Part shown: positions 33,093 to 41,800 of the stretch, in pieces | Layout of the letters: the number at the start of each line of letters is the position of its first letter | Position numbering within the stretch: position 1 is the stretch's first letter | Origin: Planctomycetota bacterium | Lineage (GTDB): Bacteria; Planctomycetota; J058 | Reading direction: 5' to 3' | NCBI GenBank assembly: GCA_023954375.1 | Contig: JAMLIC010000012.1 | Location: 62,001 to 126,000 of the forward strand | DNA length: 64,000 bases | The notes under the pieces: generated by a model | What the model saw: only the letters and a program-made list of their open reading frames with translations | The model's database searches: none | What the model was told of the DNA's origin: nothing | Program-made: the position numbers and the translations under genes

Positions 33093-34105
33093 TCGACCCC
33101 CGGGGCCGAGGTGACCGTGGGTCGGGTGAGGGCGCGCCTCGCGCCCCGACCGGCCTCGCCGACGAGGCGCACCTCGACGCGCTCGCCGTGCCAGCGGTGG
33201 CCGGGCGACACGACGAGGGCGCCGCGGTAGCTCCCCGGGGCGGTCTCGGTCATCGGCGCCCACCGCCCCGGCCCGACGCGGAAGCTGGCCCGCGCCCCCG
33301 GCTCGCCGCGGGCGACCACCACCAGGTCGTCGCCCGCGCGCAGGGGGCCGGCGGCGGAGTGGGCCACGAGGTCGAGCCGCGGCGGCGCGGCCTCGGTGAG
33401 CTGGTCGAGCGTGGGCGCCAGCGCGTCGAGGGCGGCGGCCGCGACGTCGTCGGAGAGGCGGTTGAAGTTCGCGGCCGACAGGCCGCGCACGAGCTCGATC
33501 AGGATCCACACCGGGACCTCGAAGAGCTCGGTCGCCAGCGGCAGCGGCACCTGCGACAGGCCGGAGTGCGCCGTGTCCTCGGCCCCGCCGGCGTAGACGA
33601 CCTCGCCCGTGGCCGCGTCGCGCACCTCGAGCGTGAACGCGACGGTCGCGTGCGACTGCACGAGCCAGAACTCGCGGCGCCACTCGGTCACGTCGCCGAA
33701 CACGACCAGGTCGGCGCCGACGCGCGGCCCGAGCGCGCGGGCGGCGGCGGCCCGCTCCTCGGGGGCGAGCGCGGCCGGGTCGAGGCCCGCGCCCTCGAGG
33801 GCCGCGTCGACGGCCGGCAGGGGCACGAGGTCGAACCGGGTGCGGCGAAGGAGCTCGCCCTGCACCTTCTCGCGCATGACGGCGGCCGCGCGTGCGGCGG
33901 CGACGGCGTCGTCGGCGAGGAAGGGGAGCCCGTCGGCCACCCAGGTGAGCGCGTAGGCCGTGGGGTGGTCTCCCGTGTGGCGGTCGGCGAACGGGAGCAC
34001 GGCCACGCGCCGGTCGGCGCGCGGGTCGAGGCCCGGGGCGCGCTCGCCGTGCGACGAGGCGCAGCCGACCGCGAGGGCGACGAGCGGCGGCAGGAGGCGG
34101 ATCAC
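33089..34105 (-). CDS. GNA1162-like lipoprotein with a C-terminal beta domain
   Basis: 338 aa from a GTG in a GTGA overlap. Signal and lipobox VALAVGC; then RRVAVLPFADRHTGDHPTAYALTWVADGLPFL and VGADLVVFGDVTEW, the pattern of GNA1162/DUF799 and related LPS- or curli-type assembly lipoproteins. A second domain (residues 240-338) is beta-sandwich-like. The upstream gene has the same domain order, so the two are divergent paralogues. Confidence 0.7.
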   Translation of the reverse strand: MIRLLPPLVALAVGCASSHGERAPGLDPRADRRVAVLPFADRHTGDHPTAYALTWVADGLPFLADDAVAAARAAAVMREKVQGELLRRTRFDLVPLPAVDAALEGAGLDPAALAPEERAAAARALGPRVGADLVVFGDVTEWRREFWLVQSHATVAFTLEVRDAATGEVVYAGGAEDTAHSGLSQVPLPLATELFEVPVWILIELVRGLSAANFNRLSDDVAAAALDALAPTLDQLTEAAPPRLDLVAHSAAGPLRAGDDLVVVARGEPGARASFRVGPGRWAPMTETAPGSYRGALVVSPGHRWHGERVEVRLVGEAGRGARRALTRPTVTSAPGVE

Positions 34106-35271
34106 GGGCCGACCTCGGCCAAGAGGCCGACGTGGCCGCGCGCGTCGAGCGAGGCCACCGCGAGGCGCGCCGCGTCGGCCGGGACCGGGGCGTAGACGCG
34201 CGTCGTCTCGGCCACGAGCGTCGGCCGCCCGCGCGGGTCGAGGGCGTAGACGCGGTAGCCGGCGGCGCCTGGCGCCGCGCGCCACGAGAGCCGGTGGGCG
34301 CCCGCGGCGTCCACCGCGCGCACGAGGCCGACCGGCGGGGCGGGGGCCCGGGTCGGGAAGACGAGCGGCTCGTCGGCCACCAGCGCCCAGGCCCCCTCGC
34401 CGAAGCGGTCCTGCAGGCGCGCGGCGGGCTGGCCCGCCCCGACCTCGCCCACCCCCACCCGGTGGGTCCCGCGGTAGACGCCGGGCGCCACCTCCGGCAG
34501 CGGGACGCCGCGCAGGTCGGGGGTGAGGTCGGCGACCGCCTCGAGCCCCGGCGCGCCGCGGACCTCGACCGTGACGAGGTCCCCGGGCGACAGCGGGTCG
34601 GCCGACGCGGAGAGCCGGAGCGCCTCGAGCCCGCCCGCGCCGCGCGCGGGCGGGCTGGGCGGCGGCGGGAGGGCGCGCACGACGATCTCGGCGAAGCGCT
34701 CGGCCAGGCGCAGGAAGCCCGGGACGGTGGAGTTCTCGACCGTCGTCATGATCGCCCGCACGGCCTGCGTCGACTCGGGCAGGAAGCCGCCGATCGCCCG
34801 CTCGGTGTGGGCCACCTCGCAGAGCACCTCGCCCTGCCCGAGGTCGAGGAGGTCGAGGTCGGCGGCGATCGTGTGCACGAAGAGCACCGCGCCCTCGACG
34901 TTCTGCAAGGACGTCACGCGCCCGCGCACGACGGCGTCCACGCCGAGGGCGGCGGCGAGGGCCTGGTAGGAGGCGCGGTGCGCGTGGGCGGCGAGCCCGG
35001 CGCGCGCCAGCGCCTCGTCGACGGCCTCCGGGTCGAGCGTGCGGTAGCTGAGGAGCTGGAGCCGGCGCGTGACCGCCGCGCGCACGGCGTCGGCGCGGCG
35101 GGCGAGCTGGCCGTCCTCGTCGCGGGCGCCCGGCGCGAGGACGACGTGGAACGGCAGCACGGCGAGGGTGCGCGGGCTCGCGCGGCGCAGCCGCGCCTCG
35201 TCGAGGCGCACGTCCGGCGCGCACGCGGCGAGCGCGGCCGAGGCGGCCAGGGCGACGAGCGGGCGGCGCAT
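34102..35271 (-). CDS. Lipoprotein paralogue with GNA1162-like and fibronectin-like domains
   Basis: 389 aa. Lipobox ALAAC; first domain with PRTLAVLPFHVVLAPGARDED and ALGVDAVVRGRVTSLQN; second beta domain GDLVTVEVRGAPGLEAV; last domain AYRVYALDPRGRPTLVAETT resembles fibronectin type III. The same first motif (LAVLPF, VDAVVRG) in the next gene shows common ancestry. It heads a three-gene lipoprotein operon that could form an envelope complex. No clear Shine-Dalgarno. Confidence 0.7.
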   Translation of the reverse strand: MRRPLVALAASAALAACAPDVRLDEARLRRASPRTLAVLPFHVVLAPGARDEDGQLARRADAVRAAVTRRLQLLSYRTLDPEAVDEALARAGLAAHAHRASYQALAAALGVDAVVRGRVTSLQNVEGAVLFVHTIAADLDLLDLGQGEVLCEVAHTERAIGGFLPESTQAVRAIMTTVENSTVPGFLRLAERFAEIVVRALPPPPSPPARGAGGLEALRLSASADPLSPGDLVTVEVRGAPGLEAVADLTPDLRGVPLPEVAPGVYRGTHRVGVGEVGAGQPAARLQDRFGEGAWALVADEPLVFPTRAPAPPVGLVRAVDAAGAHRLSWRAAPGAAGYRVYALDPRGRPTLVAETTRVYAPVPADAARLAVASLDARGHVGLLAEVGP

Positions 35272-35281
35272 GGCGAGGAGG

Positions 35282-35287
35282 AATGTA
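35282..35287 (-). promoter_or_regulatory. Candidate -10 box of the lipoprotein operon
   Basis: TACATT on the minus strand lies 10 nt before the ATG at 35271 in GTTTACATTCC. It is the only AT-rich patch in the region. No -35 match. Confidence 0.4.
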
Positions 35288-35318
35288 AACGAAAGTCGCC
35301 CGCCGTGGACCCTGCCCG

Positions 35319-36530
35319 TCAGGGCGTGGTGCAGACGACCCACGCGTCGCCCGCGCGCGCGACCCGCCCCTCGGCCTCGAGCTTGAGCAGGTGCGCCAGG
35401 AGCGAGCGGGCGGCGAACGGGTAGAGCGCCGGCGCGACCTCGGGGTAGGCGCGCGGGACGAGCACGTCCACGGGCGCCGCGCCGGCGACGACCGCGGCGA
35501 GCACCTTGCGCTCGCGGTCGAGGCGGTGGGCCACGTACTCGTCCACGAGGCGCGCCGGGTCGCCGATCGGCGGCCCGTGCGCGGGGTAGAGGACGGGCGC
35601 GCCGAGGCCCTTCAGGCGGGCGAGGCTCTGCAAGTAGAGGGCCATCTTCCCCTCGGGCGGGTCGACGATGATCGTTCCCGTGCCCGCGACCATGTCGCCC
35701 GCGATCACGTGCCCGGTGGCCTCCTCGTGGAACACGAGGTGCCCGTCGGCGTGGCCCTCCAGCAGGTGCGCGCGCAGGCGGCGCGGGCGCGGGCCCGGGA
35801 GGTCGATCGCCTCGCCGTCCTCGACCAGGCGGTCGACGCGCGTCCCGCGGCCGAGCAGGCGCTCGGCCGTCCGCGCGTGCGCGGCGACGGGCACCCCCAG
35901 GCGGCGCGCCAGGCGCTCGGCGCCGCCCACGTGGTCGGGGTGGTGGTGGGTGAGGAGCACCTCCCGCACGCGGCGGCCGAGGCCGTCGAGCAGGCGGTCG
36001 AGGCGCTCCTGCTCGTCCTCGTACGGCGAGGCGGGGTCGACCACGACGACCTCCGGCCCGTCGCCCACGACGTAGCAGTTCGTGTGCGTCGCCGGCGGCA
36101 GGGTCGGCGTGCGCACGGGGACGACGCGCAGGCCGGGGACGAGGTCCACGACCTCCGCCTCGCGCCCCGCCGGGCAGGCGTCTTCGAGGGGCCGGCCGTC
36201 GACGAGGGCCGCCAGCGCCGCGCGCGTCCACGGGGCGACGAGCGCCTCGTCGTTCGCCCAGCGGTCGAGCAGGTCACGGGCGAGGACCCACCCGGCGCCC
36301 GGCGTGAGGTCGTCGCCCTGGACGAAGCGCCCGTCGTCGCGCACGGGCCCGAACGGCGGCGCGCGCCAGCCTGCGCCCGTCGCCTCGCCCTCGCCGGGCG
36401 GGAAGGCCCACACGTCGCCGTCGATGCGCTGCCCTGCCGGGTGGTGGACGAGGGCCACCTCGAGCCCGGTCGGGGTGGGGCGGGTGGCGATCAGGGCGGT
36501 GACGGGGCGGAGGGTCGACACGCGCGGCAT
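35319..36530 (-). CDS. Metallo-beta-lactamase-fold hydrolase with N-terminal Nudix-like region
   Basis: 403 aa. Residues 1-110 resemble a Nudix-like scaffold (TALIATRPTPTGLEVALVHHPAG) without a full Nudix box. Residues 120-320 carry the MBL metal motif THHHPDHVGG, then LLEGHADGHLVFHEE, GHVIAGDM and YPAHG. The C-terminal winged helix (LLAHLLKLEAEGRVARAGDAWV) matches LACTB2-like hydrolases, some of which are ribonucleases. Metal site complete, so likely active. Confidence 0.82.
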   Translation of the reverse strand: MPRVSTLRPVTALIATRPTPTGLEVALVHHPAGQRIDGDVWAFPPGEGEATGAGWRAPPFGPVRDDGRFVQGDDLTPGAGWVLARDLLDRWANDEALVAPWTRAALAALVDGRPLEDACPAGREAEVVDLVPGLRVVPVRTPTLPPATHTNCYVVGDGPEVVVVDPASPYEDEQERLDRLLDGLGRRVREVLLTHHHPDHVGGAERLARRLGVPVAAHARTAERLLGRGTRVDRLVEDGEAIDLPGPRPRRLRAHLLEGHADGHLVFHEEATGHVIAGDMVAGTGTIIVDPPEGKMALYLQSLARLKGLGAPVLYPAHGPPIGDPARLVDEYVAHRLDRERKVLAAVVAGAAPVDVLVPRAYPEVAPALYPFAARSLLAHLLKLEAEGRVARAGDAWVVCTTP

Positions 36531-36588
36531 CGTGCCGGGGGCGGCGCGGAGTGTCCAGTCCGCGAGCCCTCGGCGACCACCCCCGATC

Positions 36589-36611
36589 AGACGGCGGTCC
36601 CCCAGCCGTCT
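36589..36611 (-). terminator. Hairpin downstream of the cytochrome operon
   Basis: AGACGGC at 36589-36595 and GCCGTCT at 36605-36611 form a perfect 7-bp stem with a 9-nt loop, about 90 bp past the last gene of the leftward operon. A second stem, CAGGTC/GACCTG, lies at 36644-36660. No U-tract on either strand. Confidence 0.4.
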
Positions 36612-36699
36612 CAGTTGCCGCCGTGAGCCGCCGCGAGCATCGCCAGGTCCCGGAGACCTGCGATGTTCTCTTCGAGCCGTCCCTGTCCTGGCACGGCGC

Positions 36700-38544
36700 T
36701 CAGAACCGATACCTGAGCGCCGACCCGAGCAGGAACGCCTCGCCCCGCTCGCCCTTGGCGCTCCGCACCTCGACCTCGGCGAAGTTGCGCAGCCCGAAGC
36801 CGTGGCCGAGCTCGATGTCGACCGACGCGCGCACGCCGAAGCGGCGGTCGCCCTCGTCGACGGGGAGCGTCGCCCGGTAGAAGACGGCGAGCTGCCAGAT
36901 CACGGCCTCGCCGTAGTAGGCGTAAGACAGGTTCACGTAGGGGTCGGTGCTGTGCTTCGTCGCGCCCGAGCCCTTGAGGCGGTGGTGGACCATGACGTCG
37001 AGCGCGATGCGGTCGCGGCCGAAGGTGTCGTTCTTGCCGAGCGAGATCGTGCCGCCGGTCGCGTTGCGCGCGCCGTCGCCGAGGTACATGACGCCGCGGA
37101 GCATCAGGTCGAACAGGCCCAGGCGGTAGAGGCCCATGGCGTCGATCGCCCTCCGCTCGCGGTCGTTCAGGATGGCCGCGAACGGGCCCAGCTCGCGCAG
37201 GAGCTGCGTCTGGTAGAGCGGGCGGCGCTCGGAGTAGCCGGCCTCGAGGCGCAGGGCCCCGGTCACCTGCCAGCCGAGGCGCAGGATCCCCGTCGTCAGC
37301 CGCACGTGCTCGTCGTCCTCGAGCGTGTCGAACAGGTCGACGACGAGCGAGCCGCGCAGGCTGAAGCGGGCGTAGCGCGCGTCGAGCTGCGCCTCGAGGA
37401 AGTCGCGCTCGCCCTCGCCGCGGAAGCGCTGCTGGCCCATGGCGACGCTCATGCGCAGGGCGCCGTCGTGGCCGAAGGTCTTCGCGATGCGGGCGCCGCC
37501 GCCGTAGACGAACGTGTCGTAGTCGCTCGTGCGCGGGTCCGGTGACGCGCCGACGCCGGTGTAGCCGAAGAGCGTGAGCGCGCCGAAGCGGATCCCGATC
37601 TGCGCGCCGTCGATCACGCCGGCCTCGACGACCCACGGGACGGCGGCCCGGCCGACCCGCAGCTCGATCCGGTCCGTGAACGAGTGCACCTGCTCCTCGG
37701 GCTTGGCGTCGACCTCGAGCGCGAGCAGGGACAGCTCGGTGATCAGGTGGTCCTCGCCGCGCCCCGTCCAGTCGCGCTCGCCGTTGATCGGCTGGCGGAG
37801 CGACCCGTAGAAGCGCAGGCGCATGCGGTCGCTGCCGCCCAGGCGGTCGACCTCGAGGGCCAGGCGGCCGAACGGCGTCACGCGGCGGATGTCCGCCGCG
37901 CTGTCGACCGCCGCGTCGACCCCCACCTCGACCTCGCCCGAGATCACGTTGGCCGGCGGCGGCGACGGCGGGCCGCCCGGGTCGTCCTCCTCGCCGTCGT
38001 CGCCCGGCGGGCGCGTCCTCGCCCCCGTCTGCCCCCCCGTCTGCCTCGAGGTCCGCGCCGGGCGCGGCGCCGGCGGCGGGGCCGCCGCGCCGGGCCGGCG
38101 GCGGAAGGGGACCGGCTCGATCGCCGGCGGCGGCCGCTGCGCGTAGTCCTCCTGCGTGAGGACCGGCTTCCCCGGCCGCGCCGAGGCCTCGGCCGGCGGC
38201 GGGTCGGGCGCGCGGTCGCTCTGCCCGAGCGACGCCGCGTCGAACACGAGCCGCACCACGTCGCCCACGACCAGCCCCTCGAGCCCCGGCGCCTCGAGCA
38301 CCAGGAACCGCGACGAGAGGGCCAGGACCGCCGAGCGCACCTCGGCCTCGCCGCTGCGCGGTCGGACGACGAGGCGCGCGCCGAGGCGCACCTCGAGCGG
38401 CTCGCGCAGCTCCAGGTAGACCTTCCCCGGCCGGACCGAGGTCACCCGCGCCTCGGCCTCGGCCGCGGTCGCCGGCGCGGCCAGGAGGAGGGCCGCGAGC
38501 AGCGCCAGCGCGAGCCCTCGGACCCCGGTCAGTTGGTGCGCCAT
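36700..38544 (-). CDS. Outer-membrane beta-barrel protein of the multiheme cytochrome operon
   Basis: 614 aa. Signal peptide (LALLAALLLAAPATAA) then a periplasmic N-domain (residues 25-110) and a Pro-rich linker. The last 400 residues show alternating hydrophobic strands (RMRLRFYGSL, FSLRGSLVVDLFDTL, LRLEAGYSERRPL, AVIWQLAVFYRATL) and end with Phe (ALRYRF), the classic barrel-insertion signature. It overlaps the decaheme gene by 16 bp. By analogy with MtrB-type conduits it could hold a cytochrome across the outer membrane, but it has no recognisable MtrB sequence motif, so this is inference. Confidence 0.78.
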   Translation of the reverse strand: MAHQLTGVRGLALALLAALLLAAPATAAEAEARVTSVRPGKVYLELREPLEVRLGARLVVRPRSGEAEVRSAVLALSSRFLVLEAPGLEGLVVGDVVRLVFDAASLGQSDRAPDPPPAEASARPGKPVLTQEDYAQRPPPAIEPVPFRRRPGAAAPPPAPRPARTSRQTGGQTGARTRPPGDDGEEDDPGGPPSPPPANVISGEVEVGVDAAVDSAADIRRVTPFGRLALEVDRLGGSDRMRLRFYGSLRQPINGERDWTGRGEDHLITELSLLALEVDAKPEEQVHSFTDRIELRVGRAAVPWVVEAGVIDGAQIGIRFGALTLFGYTGVGASPDPRTSDYDTFVYGGGARIAKTFGHDGALRMSVAMGQQRFRGEGERDFLEAQLDARYARFSLRGSLVVDLFDTLEDDEHVRLTTGILRLGWQVTGALRLEAGYSERRPLYQTQLLRELGPFAAILNDRERRAIDAMGLYRLGLFDLMLRGVMYLGDGARNATGGTISLGKNDTFGRDRIALDVMVHHRLKGSGATKHSTDPYVNLSYAYYGEAVIWQLAVFYRATLPVDEGDRRFGVRASVDIELGHGFGLRNFAEVEVRSAKGERGEAFLLGSALRYRF

Positions 38545-39398
38545 CGGTCCCGCGTGTCCACGTGGCACGAGAGGCAGGTCGTGGGGAAGTTGTTCGCCGG
38601 ATGGTTCGGCACCGACCCGCCGATCGTCGCCGTGCGGTTGTAGTCGGCCTGGTGGCACGAGAAGCAGTCGTTGCCGCCCTGCGCCAGCCCGGCGAAGACG
38701 GCGCCCGTGTGGCACGCCGTGCAGCGCTGGAAGGTGTGGCGGCCGTCGAGGATGTAGGCGCGGTGGGTGTAGGTCGCCCCGCGGAAGCTGTTCGGCGTGT
38801 GGCACTGCCCGCAGGCGACGAACCCGGCCGCCTGGTGGTCGGGGCGCGCCCGGCGGAACTGGCGCAGGTGGCATACGCGGCACTCGGTCGGGGTCGCCGA
38901 CAGGGGCTCCGCGCGCCGCGGCCGGTGGCACGCCTCGCACTGCACCGCCGCGTGGGCGCCGATCAGCGGGAAGCGGGTCCCCTCGTGCGCCTGCAGGTTG
39001 CGCGCCAGCGCCCAGCTCCGCTCGTCGTGGCAGCGGTCGCACGACATGCCGTTGAGGCCGCCGTGCGGGTCGTGGTGGCAGGAGCCGCAGCTCGACGTCA
39101 GCCCGTCGAGCCCGCGCCGGTGGCAGCCCTCGCAGGTGACCGTCCCGTGCGCCCCGCGCAGCGGGAACCCGGTGGTCCCGTGGTCGAACGCGTCGGGCGG
39201 CGGCGGCCGGATGCGGTCCCAGCCCTCGTCGACGTGGCAGTCCTCGCAGCGGCCCTTCTGCGCGAACAGGTCGCCGCCCGGCGCCGGTCCGCCCGCGCCG
39301 GCGGGCCGGCCGGCGCGCTCCTGCGCGCGGAGTCCGAGCCCGAGGGCCGTGCAGGCCAGGGCGACGAGGCCTCCGATGACCAGGCGGCGCGCGATCAT
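38529..39398 (-). CDS. Periplasmic decaheme cytochrome c
   Basis: 289 aa with a signal peptide or N-terminal anchor (ARRLVIGGLVALACTALGLGL). Ten CxxCH motifs: CEDCH, CEGCH, CGSCH, CDRCH, CEACH, CRVCH, CGQCH, CTACH, CFSCH, CLSCH. The spacing FPLRGAHGTVTCEGCH and FPLIGAHAAVQCEACH repeats a module also seen in the neighbouring 26-heme protein. Extra histidines can serve as distal ligands. Likely an electron wire between the membrane oxidoreductase and the barrel. Confidence 0.9.
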   Translation of the reverse strand: MIARRLVIGGLVALACTALGLGLRAQERAGRPAGAGGPAPGGDLFAQKGRCEDCHVDEGWDRIRPPPPDAFDHGTTGFPLRGAHGTVTCEGCHRRGLDGLTSSCGSCHHDPHGGLNGMSCDRCHDERSWALARNLQAHEGTRFPLIGAHAAVQCEACHRPRRAEPLSATPTECRVCHLRQFRRARPDHQAAGFVACGQCHTPNSFRGATYTHRAYILDGRHTFQRCTACHTGAVFAGLAQGGNDCFSCHQADYNRTATIGGSVPNHPANNFPTTCLSCHVDTRDRWRTN

Positions 39399-39484
39399 TC
39401 AGCGTGCAGTAAGCCCTCTGGCTGTCACGGCGGGGTCATGGTAGCGGGGGGCCGAGGGGCGGGCCAGCGAGGGCCTGGGGCCCC

Positions 39485-41800
39485 TCACCTCCGGTGCGGG
39501 TTCTGGTGGCAGTCGTCGCACGCCCGCTTGTCGATCGGGAAGTAGTGCGTGACCTTCCGCGTCCCGCCGCCCGGCACCTGCCGCTGCGCGGACACGTGGC
39601 ACGCCGAGCACTCGACCTCGCGGTGCTTGCCGCTCAGCGCGAAGCGGGTCGGCGCCTCGTCGTGCTCGAAGCGCGAGGGCTTCCAGTCGAGGAGGCCGTG
39701 GCAGCGGAAGCAGCCGTCCTTGCCGCCCCGCCCGGCGAACTGGCCCATGTGGGGGTCGAGGTGGCAGGCGGCGCACTCGCGCGGCGTGCCCTTGTAGCCG
39801 ACGACGTCCGCCGGGAGCCCCGGCGCCGCGCCCTTCACGTGGCACGACGCGCACGGCTGGTCGTGCGTGGCGGTGAGCGGGAAGCCGGTCTGCGCGTGCG
39901 CCGACTTGCCGAAGGTCGACGGCGTCCAGCGGTCCTGCGAGTGGCAGGAGGCGCAGTCCTGCCCGCGGAACTGGCCGCGATGCGGGTCGTCGGTCGTGTG
40001 GCAGGCGTCGCAGCGGAGCGCCCGCCCCTCCCAGTGGAAGCGCTGCTGGAGCGGCGGCGGCTGCACGTCGCGCACGTGGCACGCCTCGCAGGGCACGGCG
40101 CGGTGCGCGCCCTGGAGCGGGAGGCGCGCCCGCTGGTGGCGGACCTCGTCGTAGGTCGAGGGGACGAACTTCACCTCGGTGTGGCAGCTCTTGCAGTCCT
40201 TCGACAGCTGGCCGCGATGCGGGTCGTCGCCGGTGTGGCAGGCGACGCAGCCCTGCGTGCGCACGTCGGCCAGCGCGAGCTGGCGCAGGCCGCCCGACGG
40301 CGTGCGCGCGCCGTGGCAGCCCTCGCAGCTCGCCTTCAGGTGGGCGTCGCGGATCGGGAAGCCGAGCTCCGCGTGCCCCTCGACCGAGAGCTCGGCCAGG
40401 TGGAACGACTTGAACCCGTGGCACGAGGCGCAGTCCTGGCCGAGCTTGCCCTGGTGCGCGTCGGTGTGGCAGGCGACGCAGCTCTGGTCGAGCGGGCCGA
40501 TCGACGCCGGCGGGCGCGCGGGCAGGCGCGGGAAGCGGTGCTTGTCGGTGCCGTGGCAGTCCTCGCACCTGACCGCGTGGCCCTCGATCAGCGGCAAGGG
40601 GTGCTTGCTCGCCTGGTAGGTCGACGGCTTCCACGCGTCGACCGAGTGGCAGGCGTCGCACGTCTTGCGCGCGACGAGCATCTCGCGGTCGAAGGCGCCC
40701 TCGTGCGGGTCGTCCTTCGTGTGGCAGTCCTGGCACGACGTCCGCGCGGCGAGGTCGAGCTTCGGCCCGTGGCAGGCGACGCACGTGACCCTCGCGTGCG
40801 CGCCCGCGAGCGGGAAGCCGGTCGCCGCGTGGTCGAAGCTCGACCCGCGGGCGACCTCGCCCGCGTTCTTCCAGTCGTGCGGCGTGTGGCAGTCCTCGCA
40901 GCGCCCGAAGCCGGCGCCGCCCCGGTGCGGGTTCTCGTGGCACGCGCGGCACGACGGGAGGGCGTCGCCCCGTGACGGCTCGACCTTGCCGAAGCCCGCG
41001 CCGCGGAACGGCGGCGGCCGCGACGCCGGCACGAGCGCCTGGAACGTCGGCACGGGCGGCGGCGGCGCGGCGAGCGGCGCGCCCGGGACCTCGCCCACGT
41101 GGCAGTCGTCGCACTTGACCTGCGCGTGCTTGCCGACGAGCGGGTAGCGGGTCTTCTCGTGCTCGAAGCGCTCGACGGGCCTCCAGGCGGTCGTCCCGTG
41201 GCACGAGGCGCAGTCGGGGCCGAGCGTGGGCGTGTGCGCGTCGACGTGGCAGCCGGCGCAGTCCTTCGGCGCGCCGAGGAAGGTCTCGTGCCCCTTCACG
41301 AACTCGATGACCCTGGCGTCGGCGATCAGGGACGGCCGGTGGCACCCGTCGCACTGGAGCTTGCCGTGCGCGCCGTCGAGGGCGAACCCGGTCGTCGCCT
41401 CATGGGGGAAGTCCTCCTTGCGCGCCTTGCCCTGCTGGATCGGCCGGTAGGGGTCGTCGGGGGCCGGCCAGCGGACGAGCCGCGCCTCGACGCCGAGGTG
41501 CTCGGCATGACACGTGTCGCAGGCCGTCTTCACGCCGGCGTGGAAGCCGGTCCCCGCGTCGATCCGCCGCTTGAGCGTCTCGTGGCAGGCGAGGCAGAGC
41601 TTGTCGTCGAGGCCGGCGTTGGCCACGTGGCAGTCGGCGCAGTGGGCCTCGCCCTCGAGCGCGGCGTGCGCCTTCGACAGCTTGCCCGGCGAGAGGACCG
41701 AGCCGCCGCGCGGGCGCAGGACGACCGCGCCCGCCACGCCGAAGGCGAGCAGGACCAGCACCGTGTAGACGACCAGGCGGCGGCGTCGCTTGAGGCTCAT
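39485..41800 (-). CDS. 26-heme cytochrome c, N-terminally anchored
   Basis: 771 aa. An uncleaved-looking helix (LVVYTVLVLLAFGVAGAVVL, residues 9-28) is followed by 26 CxxCH motifs by direct count, the last being CDDCHQNPHRR. The repeated block FPL-x-GAH-x-V-x-C-x2-CH, with an upstream HxxTxF segment, suggests growth by duplication of a small cytochrome module. It starts in an ATGA overlap with the b-type subunit gene. Length and heme count are compatible with a molecular wire crossing the periplasm. Confidence 0.92.
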   Translation of the reverse strand: MSLKRRRRLVVYTVLVLLAFGVAGAVVLRPRGGSVLSPGKLSKAHAALEGEAHCADCHVANAGLDDKLCLACHETLKRRIDAGTGFHAGVKTACDTCHAEHLGVEARLVRWPAPDDPYRPIQQGKARKEDFPHEATTGFALDGAHGKLQCDGCHRPSLIADARVIEFVKGHETFLGAPKDCAGCHVDAHTPTLGPDCASCHGTTAWRPVERFEHEKTRYPLVGKHAQVKCDDCHVGEVPGAPLAAPPPPVPTFQALVPASRPPPFRGAGFGKVEPSRGDALPSCRACHENPHRGGAGFGRCEDCHTPHDWKNAGEVARGSSFDHAATGFPLAGAHARVTCVACHGPKLDLAARTSCQDCHTKDDPHEGAFDREMLVARKTCDACHSVDAWKPSTYQASKHPLPLIEGHAVRCEDCHGTDKHRFPRLPARPPASIGPLDQSCVACHTDAHQGKLGQDCASCHGFKSFHLAELSVEGHAELGFPIRDAHLKASCEGCHGARTPSGGLRQLALADVRTQGCVACHTGDDPHRGQLSKDCKSCHTEVKFVPSTYDEVRHQRARLPLQGAHRAVPCEACHVRDVQPPPLQQRFHWEGRALRCDACHTTDDPHRGQFRGQDCASCHSQDRWTPSTFGKSAHAQTGFPLTATHDQPCASCHVKGAAPGLPADVVGYKGTPRECAACHLDPHMGQFAGRGGKDGCFRCHGLLDWKPSRFEHDEAPTRFALSGKHREVECSACHVSAQRQVPGGGTRKVTHYFPIDKRACDDCHQNPHRR

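Noticed and set aside
36611..36699. Extra coding region after the barrel gene (frame ending LAMLAAAHGGN)
   Set aside because: No start, no ribosome-binding site and it lies between two hairpins.
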